NCBI GenBank assembly: GCA_937891825.1
Contig: CALAHN010000006.1
Coordinates: 1-35,143 of the forward strand
Direction of reading: 5' to 3'
DNA length: 35,143 nt
Origin: an uncultured Alphaproteobacteria bacterium
Lineage (GTDB): Bacteria > Pseudomonadota > Alphaproteobacteria > Bin95
How positions within the stretch are numbered: position 1 is the first letter of the stretch; each line of letters begins with the position of its first letter. Shown here one piece after another: positions 22,961 to 31,054 of this stretch. Made by a program: the position numbers and the translations under genes. The notes beneath the pieces are model-generated. The model saw nothing but the letters and a program-made list of their open reading frames with translations, was not told the DNA's origin and made no database searches.

Positions 22961-24607
22961 CTACTGCGCGCTTGCGGCGAGGCCATGGCCGCGCCAGTCG
23001 GTGCGGACGTCGCACGCGCTTTCGTTGCGCGGCAAGCCGCGCTCGCAGAACGCGGCGTTGACGAGGCCGATCGGCTCGCTTGGCTCCAGCAGGTAGCCCC
23101 TGGCCTTGAGCGCGGCCTGGGACTCCTGGCCGACGTCCTTTTCGACGAAGACCGTGGTCGGCCCGCCGCCGCGGCTGAAGCGCGGCGTGCCCACAGCTTC
23201 GTTGATGCTTTCGCCGCCCAAGAGCGTCCGGGCGGCGATCGTCACCAGCGTCGTCGAGGTTCCGGCCCCGGCGCCGCCAAGCGCCAGGAAGAAGTTGCCT
23301 GTGAACTTGTTGCCGACGACGATCGGCCCAAGCGCGCCCGACACAACGCCCGGCGGCGGCAGCAAGGCCGGCGTGACGCCAAGGCCCGGCAGCAGCCGGC
23401 CGGCGCCGAACGCCCGGTAGAGCGTGAAGCCGCAAGCCGCGGCGCTGCCCTGCCGGTCGACAGCGACAAGGCTCGTGCCGGAAATTTCGCTCGGGATCGG
23501 GTTGACGCCTTCAAGCCAGGCGTCGACGGACTGGGCCTTGCCGGCGTCGAACGCCTTGAAGCGCTGATCGAGCCGGGCGACCGCGGCCTCGTCGAAAGCG
23601 TCGATGTCGGCGCCTGGCTGGCGGGCGAGCTTGGCGAATTCGGCGTGGGCCAGCACGGACGCTTCGGCGACGACATGCAGCCGCGCGTCGCGGCTCGCGC
23701 GCTCAAGCGCGCCTTCTTCGCCCAGGATGCGCCAGAGCCGCGCTTGCTGCGGACCGGCGGACGTGACCGTCGGCAGGAAGGCGATCAGGTTGTCGCCGGC
23801 GGGCCGGAGGATCGGGTCGAGCGCGCGCGGCACGGTCGCGCGGACGGTCTCGATCGGCAGGCTGCCGCCGATGGCTGTCACAGCATCCACATAGGCATGG
23901 GCGAGCGCGCCGCCATAAAGCGCCCCGGCGCCGTTCTGGCGGATCTGGGACAGCGTCGCCGCCAGCTCGAGCTGCCGGACCTGCTCGCCTTCCCGAACGA
24001 AGCCGCCGCCGGGGCGGCCGAAGGTGCGGAGCATTTGCGGGTCGCGCGCCAGCTCGTCCGCCCGCGCCGCGAGATCGGTCGCGAGGCTGCGAGAGACCGC
24101 ATGGCCGAACCGGGCGAGCGCCTCGGCCGGTCCGACCAGCTCGCCCCAGGGCAGGACGCCGTGCCGGGCTTGCAGCGCCGCCATGCCGCGCACCGCGGCC
24201 GGGGACGCGATCAGGGGCCGGCCGCCGGGCGCCGGGAGCGCCGGCTGCGGCGTGAAATCGAAGGCGGAGAAGCTCTTGTTCGGGCCGTCGTAATAGACGC
24301 AGCCGCCGACCGCCCCCAGGCTCGCCGCCGACGGCTTGGTCACCGCCAGAGTGAAGTACATGGCGGATGCTGCGTCGGCGGCCGTGCCGCCGCGGCTCAG
24401 GATATCGCGGCCGACGATCGCGGCGCGCGGCTCGTCCGTCGCGACGCCGCCGACGAAGCCCTGGATGAACCCGGCGTCGCCGACTTTCTTACTTTCGCCA
24501 CAGCCGGCCCCTAAAAGGCCCAACACGGCGACAAGCGCCAGGCTCCGTTGACGGGCGCCGACCCGCCCCCTAGGTTCAGTTCGCACGCGTGAAGGCTCGC
24601 TCGCCAT
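22961..24607 (-). CDS. Gamma-glutamyltransferase-like exported protein with altered catalytic motif
   Basis: The gene encodes up to 548 aa. The ATG at 24607 gives a long basic N-terminus before the hydrophobic stretch LALVAVLGLLGAGC. A GTG at 24586 gives a more usual signal length. The Cys after LGAG suggests a lipoprotein, but the lipobox is imperfect (Leu at -4). The Ntn-hydrolase architecture is visible: GGTAADAASAMYFTLAV, then SPAAVRGMAAL and the C-terminal oxyanion loop GGAGAGTSTTLVTI. In typical enzymes the small subunit starts with Thr-Thr-His before a VVD strand; here the stretch is SGTSLVAVDRQG (Thr378). Periplasmic processing and glutathione hydrolysis cannot be assumed. The usual PRxH motif reads PRFS. 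Confidence 0.75.
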   Translation of the reverse strand: MASEPSRVRTEPRGRVGARQRSLALVAVLGLLGAGCGESKKVGDAGFIQGFVGGVATDEPRAAIVGRDILSRGGTAADAASAMYFTLAVTKPSAASLGAVGGCVYYDGPNKSFSAFDFTPQPALPAPGGRPLIASPAAVRGMAALQARHGVLPWGELVGPAEALARFGHAVSRSLATDLAARADELARDPQMLRTFGRPGGGFVREGEQVRQLELAATLSQIRQNGAGALYGGALAHAYVDAVTAIGGSLPIETVRATVPRALDPILRPAGDNLIAFLPTVTSAGPQQARLWRILGEEGALERASRDARLHVVAEASVLAHAEFAKLARQPGADIDAFDEAAVARLDQRFKAFDAGKAQSVDAWLEGVNPIPSEISGTSLVAVDRQGSAAACGFTLYRAFGAGRLLPGLGVTPALLPPPGVVSGALGPIVVGNKFTGNFFLALGGAGAGTSTTLVTIAARTLLGGESINEAVGTPRFSRGGGPTTVFVEKDVGQESQAALKARGYLLEPSEPIGLVNAAFCERGLPRNESACDVRTDWRGHGLAASAQ

Positions 24608-25937
24608 GACAGTCATCAAACGCCTAATCATTGCCGCCGTCGCCATCTGGGCGGCATGTGCGCCGTCCCTGGCCAGCGCCCAGCCGGCGGTGATCCGGGA
24701 CGCGGAAATCGAAGATATCATCCGAGGCTACGCGACGCCACTCTTGCAGGCGGCGGGCATCTCGCCAGGGGACGTCGATCTCATCCTGGTGAACGACGAA
24801 GGCATCAATGCGTTCGTCGCGGGCGGGCAGAATATTTTCATTTATACCGGGCTGTTGCGGAAAGCCGGCGGGCCGGATGAGGTGATCGGCGTGATCGCCC
24901 ATGAAGCTGGCCATATCGCGGGCGGGCATATCGCGCGCCTCGGCGCGGAGGTCGAGAAGGCATCGGCGGAAATGCTGCTTTCCGCCGTTCTGGGCATCGC
25001 GGCCGCGATCGCATCCGGCCGCGGCGACGTCGGCGCGGCGGTGGCGCTTGGCGGGCAGGGCGCGGCGGTCAAGGGATTGCTCGCGCACACCCGCGTGCAG
25101 GAATCCGCGGCGGATCAGGCGGCGTTCAAATATCTCGAAGGCTCGAACCGGTCGGCCGCGGGCTTCGTCGACCTGTTGCAGCGACTGGTCGATCAGGAGC
25201 TCGTCTCGGCCCGATATCAGGACGACTATGTCCGCACCCATCCGCTCTCGCGGGATCGGCTGGACACGGCCAAGGCCTTCATGGCCCGGACCCGCAAGGC
25301 GGGCAAGACCGCGAGCCCCGAGGAGCTTGCCCGGTTCGCCCGCATGCAGGCGAAACTCGCGGGCTTCATGGACCCGCCGCAACGCACGCTGGATCAATAT
25401 ATCGGCGACGATCCGAACGCGCGATATGCCCGGTCCATCGCCCACTACCGGCGGGGCGATCTGGCGCGGGCCATCCCCCTGGTCGACAGCTTGATCGAAG
25501 CGGAGCCGACCAATCCCTTCCTCCACGAATTGAAGGGCCAGATGCTGTTCGAGAACGCCCGCGCCGAAGCGGCGGTCGAGGCCTATGAACTTGCGGTCAA
25601 GTATCGGCCGAACGATCCCGCGATCCTGGAGCCGGCTGCCCGGGCGCTGATGGAGACCGGACGGCCGGAAGCCGGTCAGCGGGCCGTCGAAATGCTGCGT
25701 CTGGTCGTGCTCCGGGAGCCGCGCAACCCCGGCGCCTGGCGGCAGCTTGGCATCGCCTATGGCAAGCAGGGCAATATCGGGGACGCCTCGGTCGCGCTCG
25801 CGGAAGCCGCCATGTTGCGCGGCCAGAAGCCGGAAGCGGTGATGCATGCGAGGCGCGCGCAGGCCAACTTGTCCCAGGGGTCGACAGGCTGGCTGAAAGC
25901 GGAGGATATTTTGCAGACCGCAAAGCCGCTGGAATAA
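24606..25937 (+). CDS. M48 family metalloprotease with TPR repeats, BepA-like
   Basis: The gene encodes 443 aa. A signal peptide (KRLIIAAVAIWAACA to ASAQ) directs it to the periplasm. The protease domain has VIAHEAGHIAGGHIA with zinc ligands His99 and His103 and catalytic Glu100; the third ligand is likely the Glu in VQESAADQAAFKYL. The C-terminal third shows TPR-like helices, including ARSIAHYRRGDLARAIPLVD and ALMETGRPEAGQ. BepA/YfgC proteins survey outer-membrane protein assembly and degrade stalled LptD or BamA. GAAGG lies about ten bases upstream of the ATG. The ATG overlaps the divergent glutamyltransferase-like ATG by two bases. Confidence 0.88.
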   Translation: MTVIKRLIIAAVAIWAACAPSLASAQPAVIRDAEIEDIIRGYATPLLQAAGISPGDVDLILVNDEGINAFVAGGQNIFIYTGLLRKAGGPDEVIGVIAHEAGHIAGGHIARLGAEVEKASAEMLLSAVLGIAAAIASGRGDVGAAVALGGQGAAVKGLLAHTRVQESAADQAAFKYLEGSNRSAAGFVDLLQRLVDQELVSARYQDDYVRTHPLSRDRLDTAKAFMARTRKAGKTASPEELARFARMQAKLAGFMDPPQRTLDQYIGDDPNARYARSIAHYRRGDLARAIPLVDSLIEAEPTNPFLHELKGQMLFENARAEAAVEAYELAVKYRPNDPAILEPAARALMETGRPEAGQRAVEMLRLVVLREPRNPGAWRQLGIAYGKQGNIGDASVALAEAAMLRGQKPEAVMHARRAQANLSQGSTGWLKAEDILQTAKPLE

Positions 25938-25954
25938 TCAGGAGCCGACCCGTC

Positions 25955-26818
25955 ATGGCCGAATATGAAGCGATCCGCTACGAGACGCCGGCCCCAGGGG
26001 TCGCCCGCATCGTCATGGCCCGTCCGGAGGCGCGCAACGCCCAGGACCTGACCATGACCTACGAGATCGACGCCGCCTTCGCCCGCGCGGGCAGGGACGA
26101 CGCGATCAAATGCGTGATCCTGGCCGGCGACGACCCGCATTTCTCCTCCGGCCACGACCTCCGCGGCAAGGCCGGGAAAACCATCCACGACTTTGAGCAG
26201 ATCAGCCATTGGGGCGCCTTCGACGCCGGCGGCGCCGAGGGTCGGCTGGCGCGGGAGATGGAGATCTATCTCGGCGTCTCGAAGCGCTGGCGGGATTTCC
26301 CGAAGCCGACCATCGCCGCCGTGCAGGGCAAGTGCATCGCCGGCGGGCTTATGCTCGCCTGGGTCTGCGACCTCATTCTGGCCTCCGACGACGCCCAGTT
26401 CCGGGATCCCGTGATCGACCTAGGCGCCTGCGGCGTCGAGTGGTTCGCCCATCCCTGGGAGCTCGGCTGGCGGAAAGCGAAGGAGCTGCTGTTCACCGCC
26501 GACTGGTTCTCGGCCGAGGAAGCCCGGCAGTTCGGCATGGTGAACCAGGTCATCCCCCGCGCCGAACTGGCCGATAAAGCCGTGGAACTCGCGGCCCGGA
26601 TCGCGACCAAGCCGGCCTTCGCGCTGAAAGCGACGAAGCTTGCGGTCAACCAGATGCAGGATGCCGCCGGCTTCCAGAACGGCATGAACACGGTCTTCGC
26701 CTGGCACCAGCTCTGCCACGCCCACAACATGCAGATGTTCAATATGGCGGTCGATCCATCCGGCCTCGCGCCGTCCGTCAAGGGCCGCACCGATGCGCGC
26801 CTCGAAAAGAAAGGCTGA
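25955..26818 (+). CDS. Crotonase-superfamily protein lacking the classical hydratase glutamates
   Basis: The gene encodes 287 aa with AGGAG about ten bases before the ATG. The crotonase fold is clear from RIVMARPEARNAQ, the first oxyanion-hole loop HFSSGHDLRG and AVQGKCIAGGLMLAWVCDLI. In enoyl-CoA hydratase two glutamates (Glu144 and Glu164 in the rat enzyme) activate water. Here the equivalent positions are Met133 and Val153, at the same 20-residue spacing. A simple hydratase reaction is therefore unlikely, although CoA thioester binding and enolate stabilisation should be kept. Possible activities include isomerase, decarboxylase or thioesterase. It sits 17 bases after the protease and 7 bases before the dioxygenase gene. 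Confidence 0.82.
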   Translation: MAEYEAIRYETPAPGVARIVMARPEARNAQDLTMTYEIDAAFARAGRDDAIKCVILAGDDPHFSSGHDLRGKAGKTIHDFEQISHWGAFDAGGAEGRLAREMEIYLGVSKRWRDFPKPTIAAVQGKCIAGGLMLAWVCDLILASDDAQFRDPVIDLGACGVEWFAHPWELGWRKAKELLFTADWFSAEEARQFGMVNQVIPRAELADKAVELAARIATKPAFALKATKLAVNQMQDAAGFQNGMNTVFAWHQLCHAHNMQMFNMAVDPSGLAPSVKGRTDARLEKKG

Positions 26819-26825
26819 TCGTCCC

Positions 26826-27698
26826 ATGGAGATCAAACCGCTCGACGCGCCCTTCGGCTGCGAGATCACTGGCCTCGACATCAATGCCGGCGTCTCGGCC
26901 GAGGCCTTTAAGGCAGTCCGCGCCGCCTTCGAGGCGCATTCCGTCGTCGTCATCCGGGGCGAACCGCTGACGGACGAGACCCAGGTCGCGTTCTCGGAAC
27001 AGTTCGGCCCGTGCGAGCGGACGCTGGCGGGCAATCCGGCGGCGGGGTCGCCCTTCGCGCGGCAATCGAACATCGACATGAAGACCGGCGAGTCGATCCC
27101 GCTCGACGACCGGCGCATGTTCTATCAGGTCGCCAACATGATGTGGCACGCGGACTCGGCCTTCAAGCCGCGCGCCGCCATGTGCTCGATCCTCTCGGCC
27201 CGCGAAGTGCCGAGCGCCGGCGGCGATACGGAAGTCGCTTCGACCCGGCTGGCCTATGCGGCGCTCTCGGATGCGAAGAAAGCCGAAATCGAGGACCTCT
27301 GGGCCGAATACTCGATCGTCTGGTCGCGCGGCCTGATCGGCTATCAGTTCACGGACAAGGAGCGCGCGGAAATGCACCGGGTGCGTCACAAGATCGTGCG
27401 CGCCAATCCGGCGAACGGCGCGAAGGCGATGCTGTTGGGCGCCCATGCCGACCATATCGTCGGCTGGGACGTGGACGCCGGACGCGCCCTGCTGGGCGAG
27501 CTGCTGGCCCACGCGACGCGCCCGGAATTCCGCCTGGCGCACAAATGGCGCGACGGCGACGTGCTGATCTGGGACAACCGCGCCTGCCTGCACCGCGCCA
27601 CCCCCTACGACGCCGGCGCCGAACGCCGCCTGATGCAACGCACCACCATCGCCGATACGGCCGACGACGCGATCGATCCGGCGGCTGTCGCGGCGTGA
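26826..27698 (+). CDS. TauD/TfdA family Fe(II)/2-oxoglutarate-dependent dioxygenase
   Basis: The gene encodes 290 aa from the ATG at 26826, just past the crotonase stop; an upstream frame start at 26793 lies inside that gene. The start MEIKPLDAPFGCEITGLDIN is typical of TfdA/TauD proteins. Iron ligands are the His and Asp of MMWHADSAF and the His of CLHRATPYD; the Arg in ERRLMQRTTI binds 2-oxoglutarate. Enzymes of this family hydroxylate small substrates such as taurine, phenoxyacetates or alkyl sulfates. The substrate is not evident. Coupling with a crotonase suggests an acid degraded through a CoA ester. Confidence 0.88.
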   Translation: MEIKPLDAPFGCEITGLDINAGVSAEAFKAVRAAFEAHSVVVIRGEPLTDETQVAFSEQFGPCERTLAGNPAAGSPFARQSNIDMKTGESIPLDDRRMFYQVANMMWHADSAFKPRAAMCSILSAREVPSAGGDTEVASTRLAYAALSDAKKAEIEDLWAEYSIVWSRGLIGYQFTDKERAEMHRVRHKIVRANPANGAKAMLLGAHADHIVGWDVDAGRALLGELLAHATRPEFRLAHKWRDGDVLIWDNRACLHRATPYDAGAERRLMQRTTIADTADDAIDPAAVAA

Positions 27699-27720
27699 GG
27701 GGCGGGGCAAGAGCGCGTGC

Positions 27721-28194
27721 TTAAGTCGATCCCAACAGCGGTCTGAAGACATCCGGCCGGAATCGGTCCAGATACTGCCGGGCGCGGGGCAGGGCGTCAT
27801 GCAGGAACTGTTCCGGCTCCCTTAGCCAAAGTCCGTCATGGCGTTTTGATAAGGCTTCTGAAATCAGGTCTGGCCAAGCCAGCGGCTTCAGGGAGCAGGA
27901 CCATCCTGGCCAGCGCTTGCCGGCGCGGTCGATCGTGCGCGCAATATAACGGGTTTGATCAGCGACGCCGTGATAGTCGAAGACCATCCCGTCGCCGGAA
28001 ACCACGATATGATTGCCGGTATAGCCGAGAGCGGGCTTGATCCAGAGCGGCGCGACGTTGGCTTCGGGAAATTTTTCATGAAACGCGTAAGCCAGGATAT
28101 GGCAGGCGCCGCAGGCGAAGAACACGCGGTCCGGCAGGTTCCAGCGGGCGGTCGCGTCCTGCTTTCGGTAGCCGGGGGTGCGCGGCTGATACAA
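27721..28194 (-). CDS. Uncharacterised protein with a possible papain-like Cys-His-Asp site
   Basis: The gene encodes 157 aa with no signal peptide or membrane segment. The apparent start is a TTG at 28194, directly after the folD stop, with no clear ribosome-binding site, so it may be read by coupling. I do not recognise a named family. The sequence has DRVFFACGACHILAYAFHEK, a Cys31-His32 pair at the head of a helix, then TGNHIVVSGDGMVFDYHG with His62 and Asp73 on two successive strands. This order, Cys-helix then His-strand-Asp, is what papain-fold (NlpC/P60 or transglutaminase-like) proteins show. The C-terminal half is rich in Trp, Pro and Arg. Confidence 0.55.
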   Translation of the reverse strand: MYQPRTPGYRKQDATARWNLPDRVFFACGACHILAYAFHEKFPEANVAPLWIKPALGYTGNHIVVSGDGMVFDYHGVADQTRYIARTIDRAGKRWPGWSCSLKPLAWPDLISEALSKRHDGLWLREPEQFLHDALPRARQYLDRFRPDVFRPLLGST

Positions 28195-28198
28195 AGCG

Positions 28199-29080
28199 CT
28201 ACAGCGTCGGCGGTTGGATACCCCGGCGGCGGCAGGCGGCGACGAGGGCGTTTTCGATGAGGCAGGCGATGGTCATGGGGCCGACGCCGCCGGGGACCGG
28301 GGTGATGGCGCGGGCGCGGGGCGCCGCCTCATCATAGGCCACGTCGCCGACGAGGCGGCTCTTGCCGTCGCCTCTGGGCACACGGTTGATGCCGACGTCG
28401 ATCACGATCGCGCCGGGCTTGACCCAGTCGCCGCGGATCATCTCCGGCCGGCCGACGGCGGCCACCAGAATATCGGCGTTCAGGCAGCGCTGCTGCAGGT
28501 CCTGGGTGCGGGAATGGGCGATGGTCACCGTGGCGCTTTCGGCCAGCAACATCGCCGCCATCGGCTTGCCGACGATGTTGGAGCGGCCGACGATGACCGC
28601 CTCCCGCCCGGAAATCTTCGGGAGCACGCCCCGGATCATGCGCATGCAGCCGGTCGGCGTGCAGGGCGCCAGGGCAGGCGCGCCGGTCCAGAGCCGGCCG
28701 ACATTCACGGGATGGAAGCCGTCCACGTCCTTCGCGGGATCGATGGCCTGCAGCACGCGCTCGGCGTCGATATGCGCCGGCAGCGGCAATTGCACCAGGA
28801 TGCCGTCGACGGCGTCGTCCCGGTTCAGGCGGTCGATCAGGGCGAGCAGGTCGGCCTGGGCGATGCTGGCGTCCAGCTTGTGCTCGAACGATTGCAGGCC
28901 GGCCTCGACCGTCGCCTTGCCCTTGTTGCGCACATAGACGGCGCTTGCCGGATCCTCGCCGACCAGCACCACGGCGAGGCCTGGTTGGATGCCATGGGCG
29001 CGGCCGATTTCAGCGACCGCTTCCCCCACCCGCGCCCGGAGCGCCTGGGCGATCGCCTTGCCGTCGATGATGGTCGTCAT
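28199..29080 (-). CDS. folD: Bifunctional methylenetetrahydrofolate dehydrogenase / methenyltetrahydrofolate cyclohydrolase
   Basis: The gene encodes 293 aa. FolD signatures are all present: [20 protein letters not shown] with the active-site Lys region, [13 protein letters not shown], then [16 protein letters not shown] and the C-terminal [17 protein letters not shown]. The enzyme interconverts 5,10-methylene-THF, 5,10-methenyl-THF and 10-formyl-THF in the cytoplasm. It overlaps the DUF167 gene upstream by four bases (ATGA), in the common alphaproteobacterial order yggT-DUF167-folD. It could use the methylene-THF made by the sarcosine oxidase encoded about 8 kb away. Confidence 0.96.
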   Translation of the reverse strand: MTTIIDGKAIAQALRARVGEAVAEIGRAHGIQPGLAVVLVGEDPASAVYVRNKGKATVEAGLQSFEHKLDASIAQADLLALIDRLNRDDAVDGILVQLPLPAHIDAERVLQAIDPAKDVDGFHPVNVGRLWTGAPALAPCTPTGCMRMIRGVLPKISGREAVIVGRSNIVGKPMAAMLLAESATVTIAHSRTQDLQQRCLNADILVAAVGRPEMIRGDWVKPGAIVIDVGINRVPRGDGKSRLVGDVAYDEAAPRARAITPVPGGVGPMTIACLIENALVAACRRRGIQPPTL

Positions 29081-29400
29081 GCCGTCGCGTCCTCCACAAT
29101 CGCCGCCAGCGGCGCGCCGAGGGCTGCGCCGTCGCCCGTTATCTCGACAGTCTTAGACCGGCTTTTGTGGCCTTGCGTCAATCGGCATTGGCGCTTGGCG
29201 ACGCCGAAGGCCTTGGCGAGAAAGGCGAGCGCGGCGGCGTTCGCGGCGCCGTCGACGGGAGGCGCGGAAATCCTGAGCTTCAGGCGCTCGTCGCCATTGG
29301 CGTCCGCTTCGATACCGGCGAACTGGGTCCGGGCGGCGCCGGGGCTGAGCCGGATATGCAGCCGGATGCCGCCCGCAAGCGTCTCCGACAGCGCGCTCAC
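29077..29400 (-). CDS. DUF167 family protein (YggU-like)
   Basis: The gene encodes 107 aa, the usual length for DUF167. It shows [20 protein letters not shown], then [25 protein letters not shown], the family's central motif, and [13 protein letters not shown]. Function is unknown; the fold is a small alpha/beta domain. The start is a GTG that overlaps the yggT stop as GTGA, and the end overlaps the folD ATG as ATGA. Confidence 0.92.
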   Translation of the reverse strand: MSALSETLAGGIRLHIRLSPGAARTQFAGIEADANGDERLKLRISAPPVDGAANAAALAFLAKAFGVAKRQCRLTQGHKSRSKTVEITGDGAALGAPLAAIVEDATA

Positions 29401-29696
29401 ATCATGCCTACCATCCAGCCGCGCAGCACCGAGCGGATGAAAAAGATGATCAGGATCAGGATGATCGGCGCGATATCGATGCCGCCCATGTTCGGGACGA
29501 TACGGCGGATCGGGCGCAGCAAGGGCTCCGTCAGGCGATAGAGGAAATTGCCGACAGTCGCGACGAACTGGTTCTGGGTGTTGATGATGTTGAACGCCAC
29601 CAGCCAGGACATGATCGCGGAAATGATCAGCGCCCAGACAAGCAAATTGAGCACGATATCGACGATCTGGTAGAGCGCGAAGATGATGGCGTCCAT
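29397..29696 (-). CDS. YggT family inner-membrane protein
   Basis: The gene encodes 99 aa with two hydrophobic segments, [20 protein letters not shown] (about residues 11-30) and [19 protein letters not shown] (about 75-93). Between them lies the family motif [20 protein letters not shown]. YggT proteins are small inner-membrane proteins, linked to osmotic stress or cell shape in some bacteria and related to the plastid CCB3/YlmG group. It leads the yggT-DUF167-folD unit. No strong ribosome-binding site is seen before the ATG. Confidence 0.92.
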   Translation of the reverse strand: MDAIIFALYQIVDIVLNLLVWALIISAIMSWLVAFNIINTQNQFVATVGNFLYRLTEPLLRPIRRIVPNMGGIDIAPIILILIIFFIRSVLRGWMVGMM

Positions 29697-29742
29697 GAAT
29701 TCGGTCCGTCCGTGGCGGGAGATTCCGCGAAGCTAGTCCGGC

Positions 29743-29759
29743 CTTGCCCGAAGGGCAAG
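29743..29759 (-). terminator. CUUCGG-capped hairpin after the alcohol dehydrogenase gene
   Basis: CTTGCCC (29743-29749) and GGGCAAG (29753-29759) pair perfectly. On the minus strand the hairpin tip is C-TTCG-G, a very stable tetraloop. It lies two bases after the stop of the alcohol dehydrogenase gene. No T-tract follows, so it may protect the mRNA 3' end or work with Rho rather than terminate alone. Confidence 0.45.
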
Positions 29760-29761
29760 TT

Positions 29762-30934
29762 TCAGGCGGCGAGTTTCAGGATTTCCAGCACCTGATCCGG
29801 GCTCTTGATCGGCCGGGGATTGGTGTGGATCCAGCGGTCGTGCATGGAAAGCTTCGCCGCCCGCTCGAACTGGTCCGGCGTGACGCCGACCTCCGACAGC
29901 CGGGTCGGCATGCCGAGGCCCCTGATGAAAGCTTCCAGCAGGTCGCCGGCGGGCTGACCGGCGTCGCCCATGGCGGCCGAAATCAGTTTCTGGCGGCCGG
30001 CCGTGTCCGCTTCCAGGTTCCAGCGCATCACCGAGGGCAGCATCACGCAGGACGTATGGCCATGCGCGACGCCGAACGAGCCGCCGAGGATATGCCCGAT
30101 GGCGTGGCTCGCGCCCTTCGGCACATTGGCCTGCACGCTCGACATCGAAAGCCAGGCGCCCAACTGGCAATTCATCCGGGCTTCCAGGTCCAGGGGATCG
30201 GCCCTGGTCGCCGTCAGGCCGCGGGTCAGCAGGGTCAGCCCATGCAGGGACTGGGCGTCGCAATAGGCGTTGGTGAGGTGCGAGCACACGGCTTCGACGC
30301 AATGGTCGACCGCCCGCACGCCCGTCGACAGCCAGAGCCATTCCGGCGTCGGCAGGGTGAGGGCGGGGTCGAGGATCACCTCGCTCGGCGCCATGCCGAG
30401 GGAGCGGATCGCCTGCTTCACGCCCTTCCTGGGGTCGGAAACGCCGGCGAGCGGATTGTATTCCCCGGCGGAAAGCGTCGTCGGGCAGCAGACCAGCGGC
30501 AGGGTCGGCGCCCGGTATTCGGGCGCGACCGTCGTTCCGTCCGCGTTGGTGCGCAGGATGAAGGGGTCGAAATCCGCAATCTCGGTCAGGTCGTGCTCCA
30601 GCGCCAGGGTCACGGCCTTGGCGGCGTCGGTGATCGAGCCGCCGCCGACCGTCGCGATCATGTCGGCCCTGCCCCGCCGCGCGCCCGCCGCCGCTTCCAG
30701 CACCGCGTCGCGGGGCGTATGGGCGGGCATGCCGGAATAGAGGCCGCAGAACCGGTCGCCGAGGGCTTCGGCGACGGCGCCGATCTCATCCGCGCGGGCG
30801 ACGAGGCTCTGGCTCGCCATGATGAAGACCCGGGCCGCGCCGGCCCTGTCGGCCGCCGCCGCAAGCGCTTTTGCGACAGGCTCGCCATAGGTGACGCGAT
30901 TGAGGCGGGTGAAGGTGACGGCGCCGGTCTGCAT
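29762..30934 (-). CDS. Iron-containing alcohol dehydrogenase (maleylacetate reductase-like)
   Basis: The gene encodes 390 aa from the ATG at 30934, with GAGG about ten bases upstream; ATG codons at 30973 and 30976 would add 13-14 residues. The nucleotide-binding part has ATVGGGSITDAAKAV and CPTTLSAGEYNP. Metal ligands lie in GVRAVDHCVEAVCS (Asp and His) and GASHAIGHILGGSFGVAHG (two His), the signature of group III dehydrogenases. The protein should reduce or oxidise an alcohol/carbonyl or maleylacetate with NAD(P)H. It is divergent from the luciferase-like gene, with 120 bases between. Confidence 0.85.
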   Translation of the reverse strand: MQTGAVTFTRLNRVTYGEPVAKALAAAADRAGAARVFIMASQSLVARADEIGAVAEALGDRFCGLYSGMPAHTPRDAVLEAAAGARRGRADMIATVGGGSITDAAKAVTLALEHDLTEIADFDPFILRTNADGTTVAPEYRAPTLPLVCCPTTLSAGEYNPLAGVSDPRKGVKQAIRSLGMAPSEVILDPALTLPTPEWLWLSTGVRAVDHCVEAVCSHLTNAYCDAQSLHGLTLLTRGLTATRADPLDLEARMNCQLGAWLSMSSVQANVPKGASHAIGHILGGSFGVAHGHTSCVMLPSVMRWNLEADTAGRQKLISAAMGDAGQPAGDLLEAFIRGLGMPTRLSEVGVTPDQFERAAKLSMHDRWIHTNPRPIKSPDQVLEILKLAA

Positions 30935-31054
30935 GGGAGAAGCCTCGCTTACTGGGGTCGGGACTGCGGCCATCATCCGGCAAGTATCCGCCTATGGGCA
31001 AGCACGGTCGATCTGCCTTAGCATTCCCGCCGCAACCTTTCGGGGGAATGGACG
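30935..31054. promoter_or_regulatory. Divergent intergenic region between alcohol dehydrogenase and luciferase-like gene
   Basis: These 120 bases must hold the promoters of both divergent genes unless one is read from outside. A GGGGGA ribosome-binding site lies before the plus-strand ATG at 31055. I could not find a convincing -35/-10 pair or a strong dyad. Confidence 0.4.

Noticed and set aside
22844-24514. Plus-strand open frame of 556 codons opposite the glutamyltransferase-like gene
   Set aside because: It spans two genes on the opposite strand and shows only shadow composition; the minus-strand frame has Ntn-hydrolase motifs.
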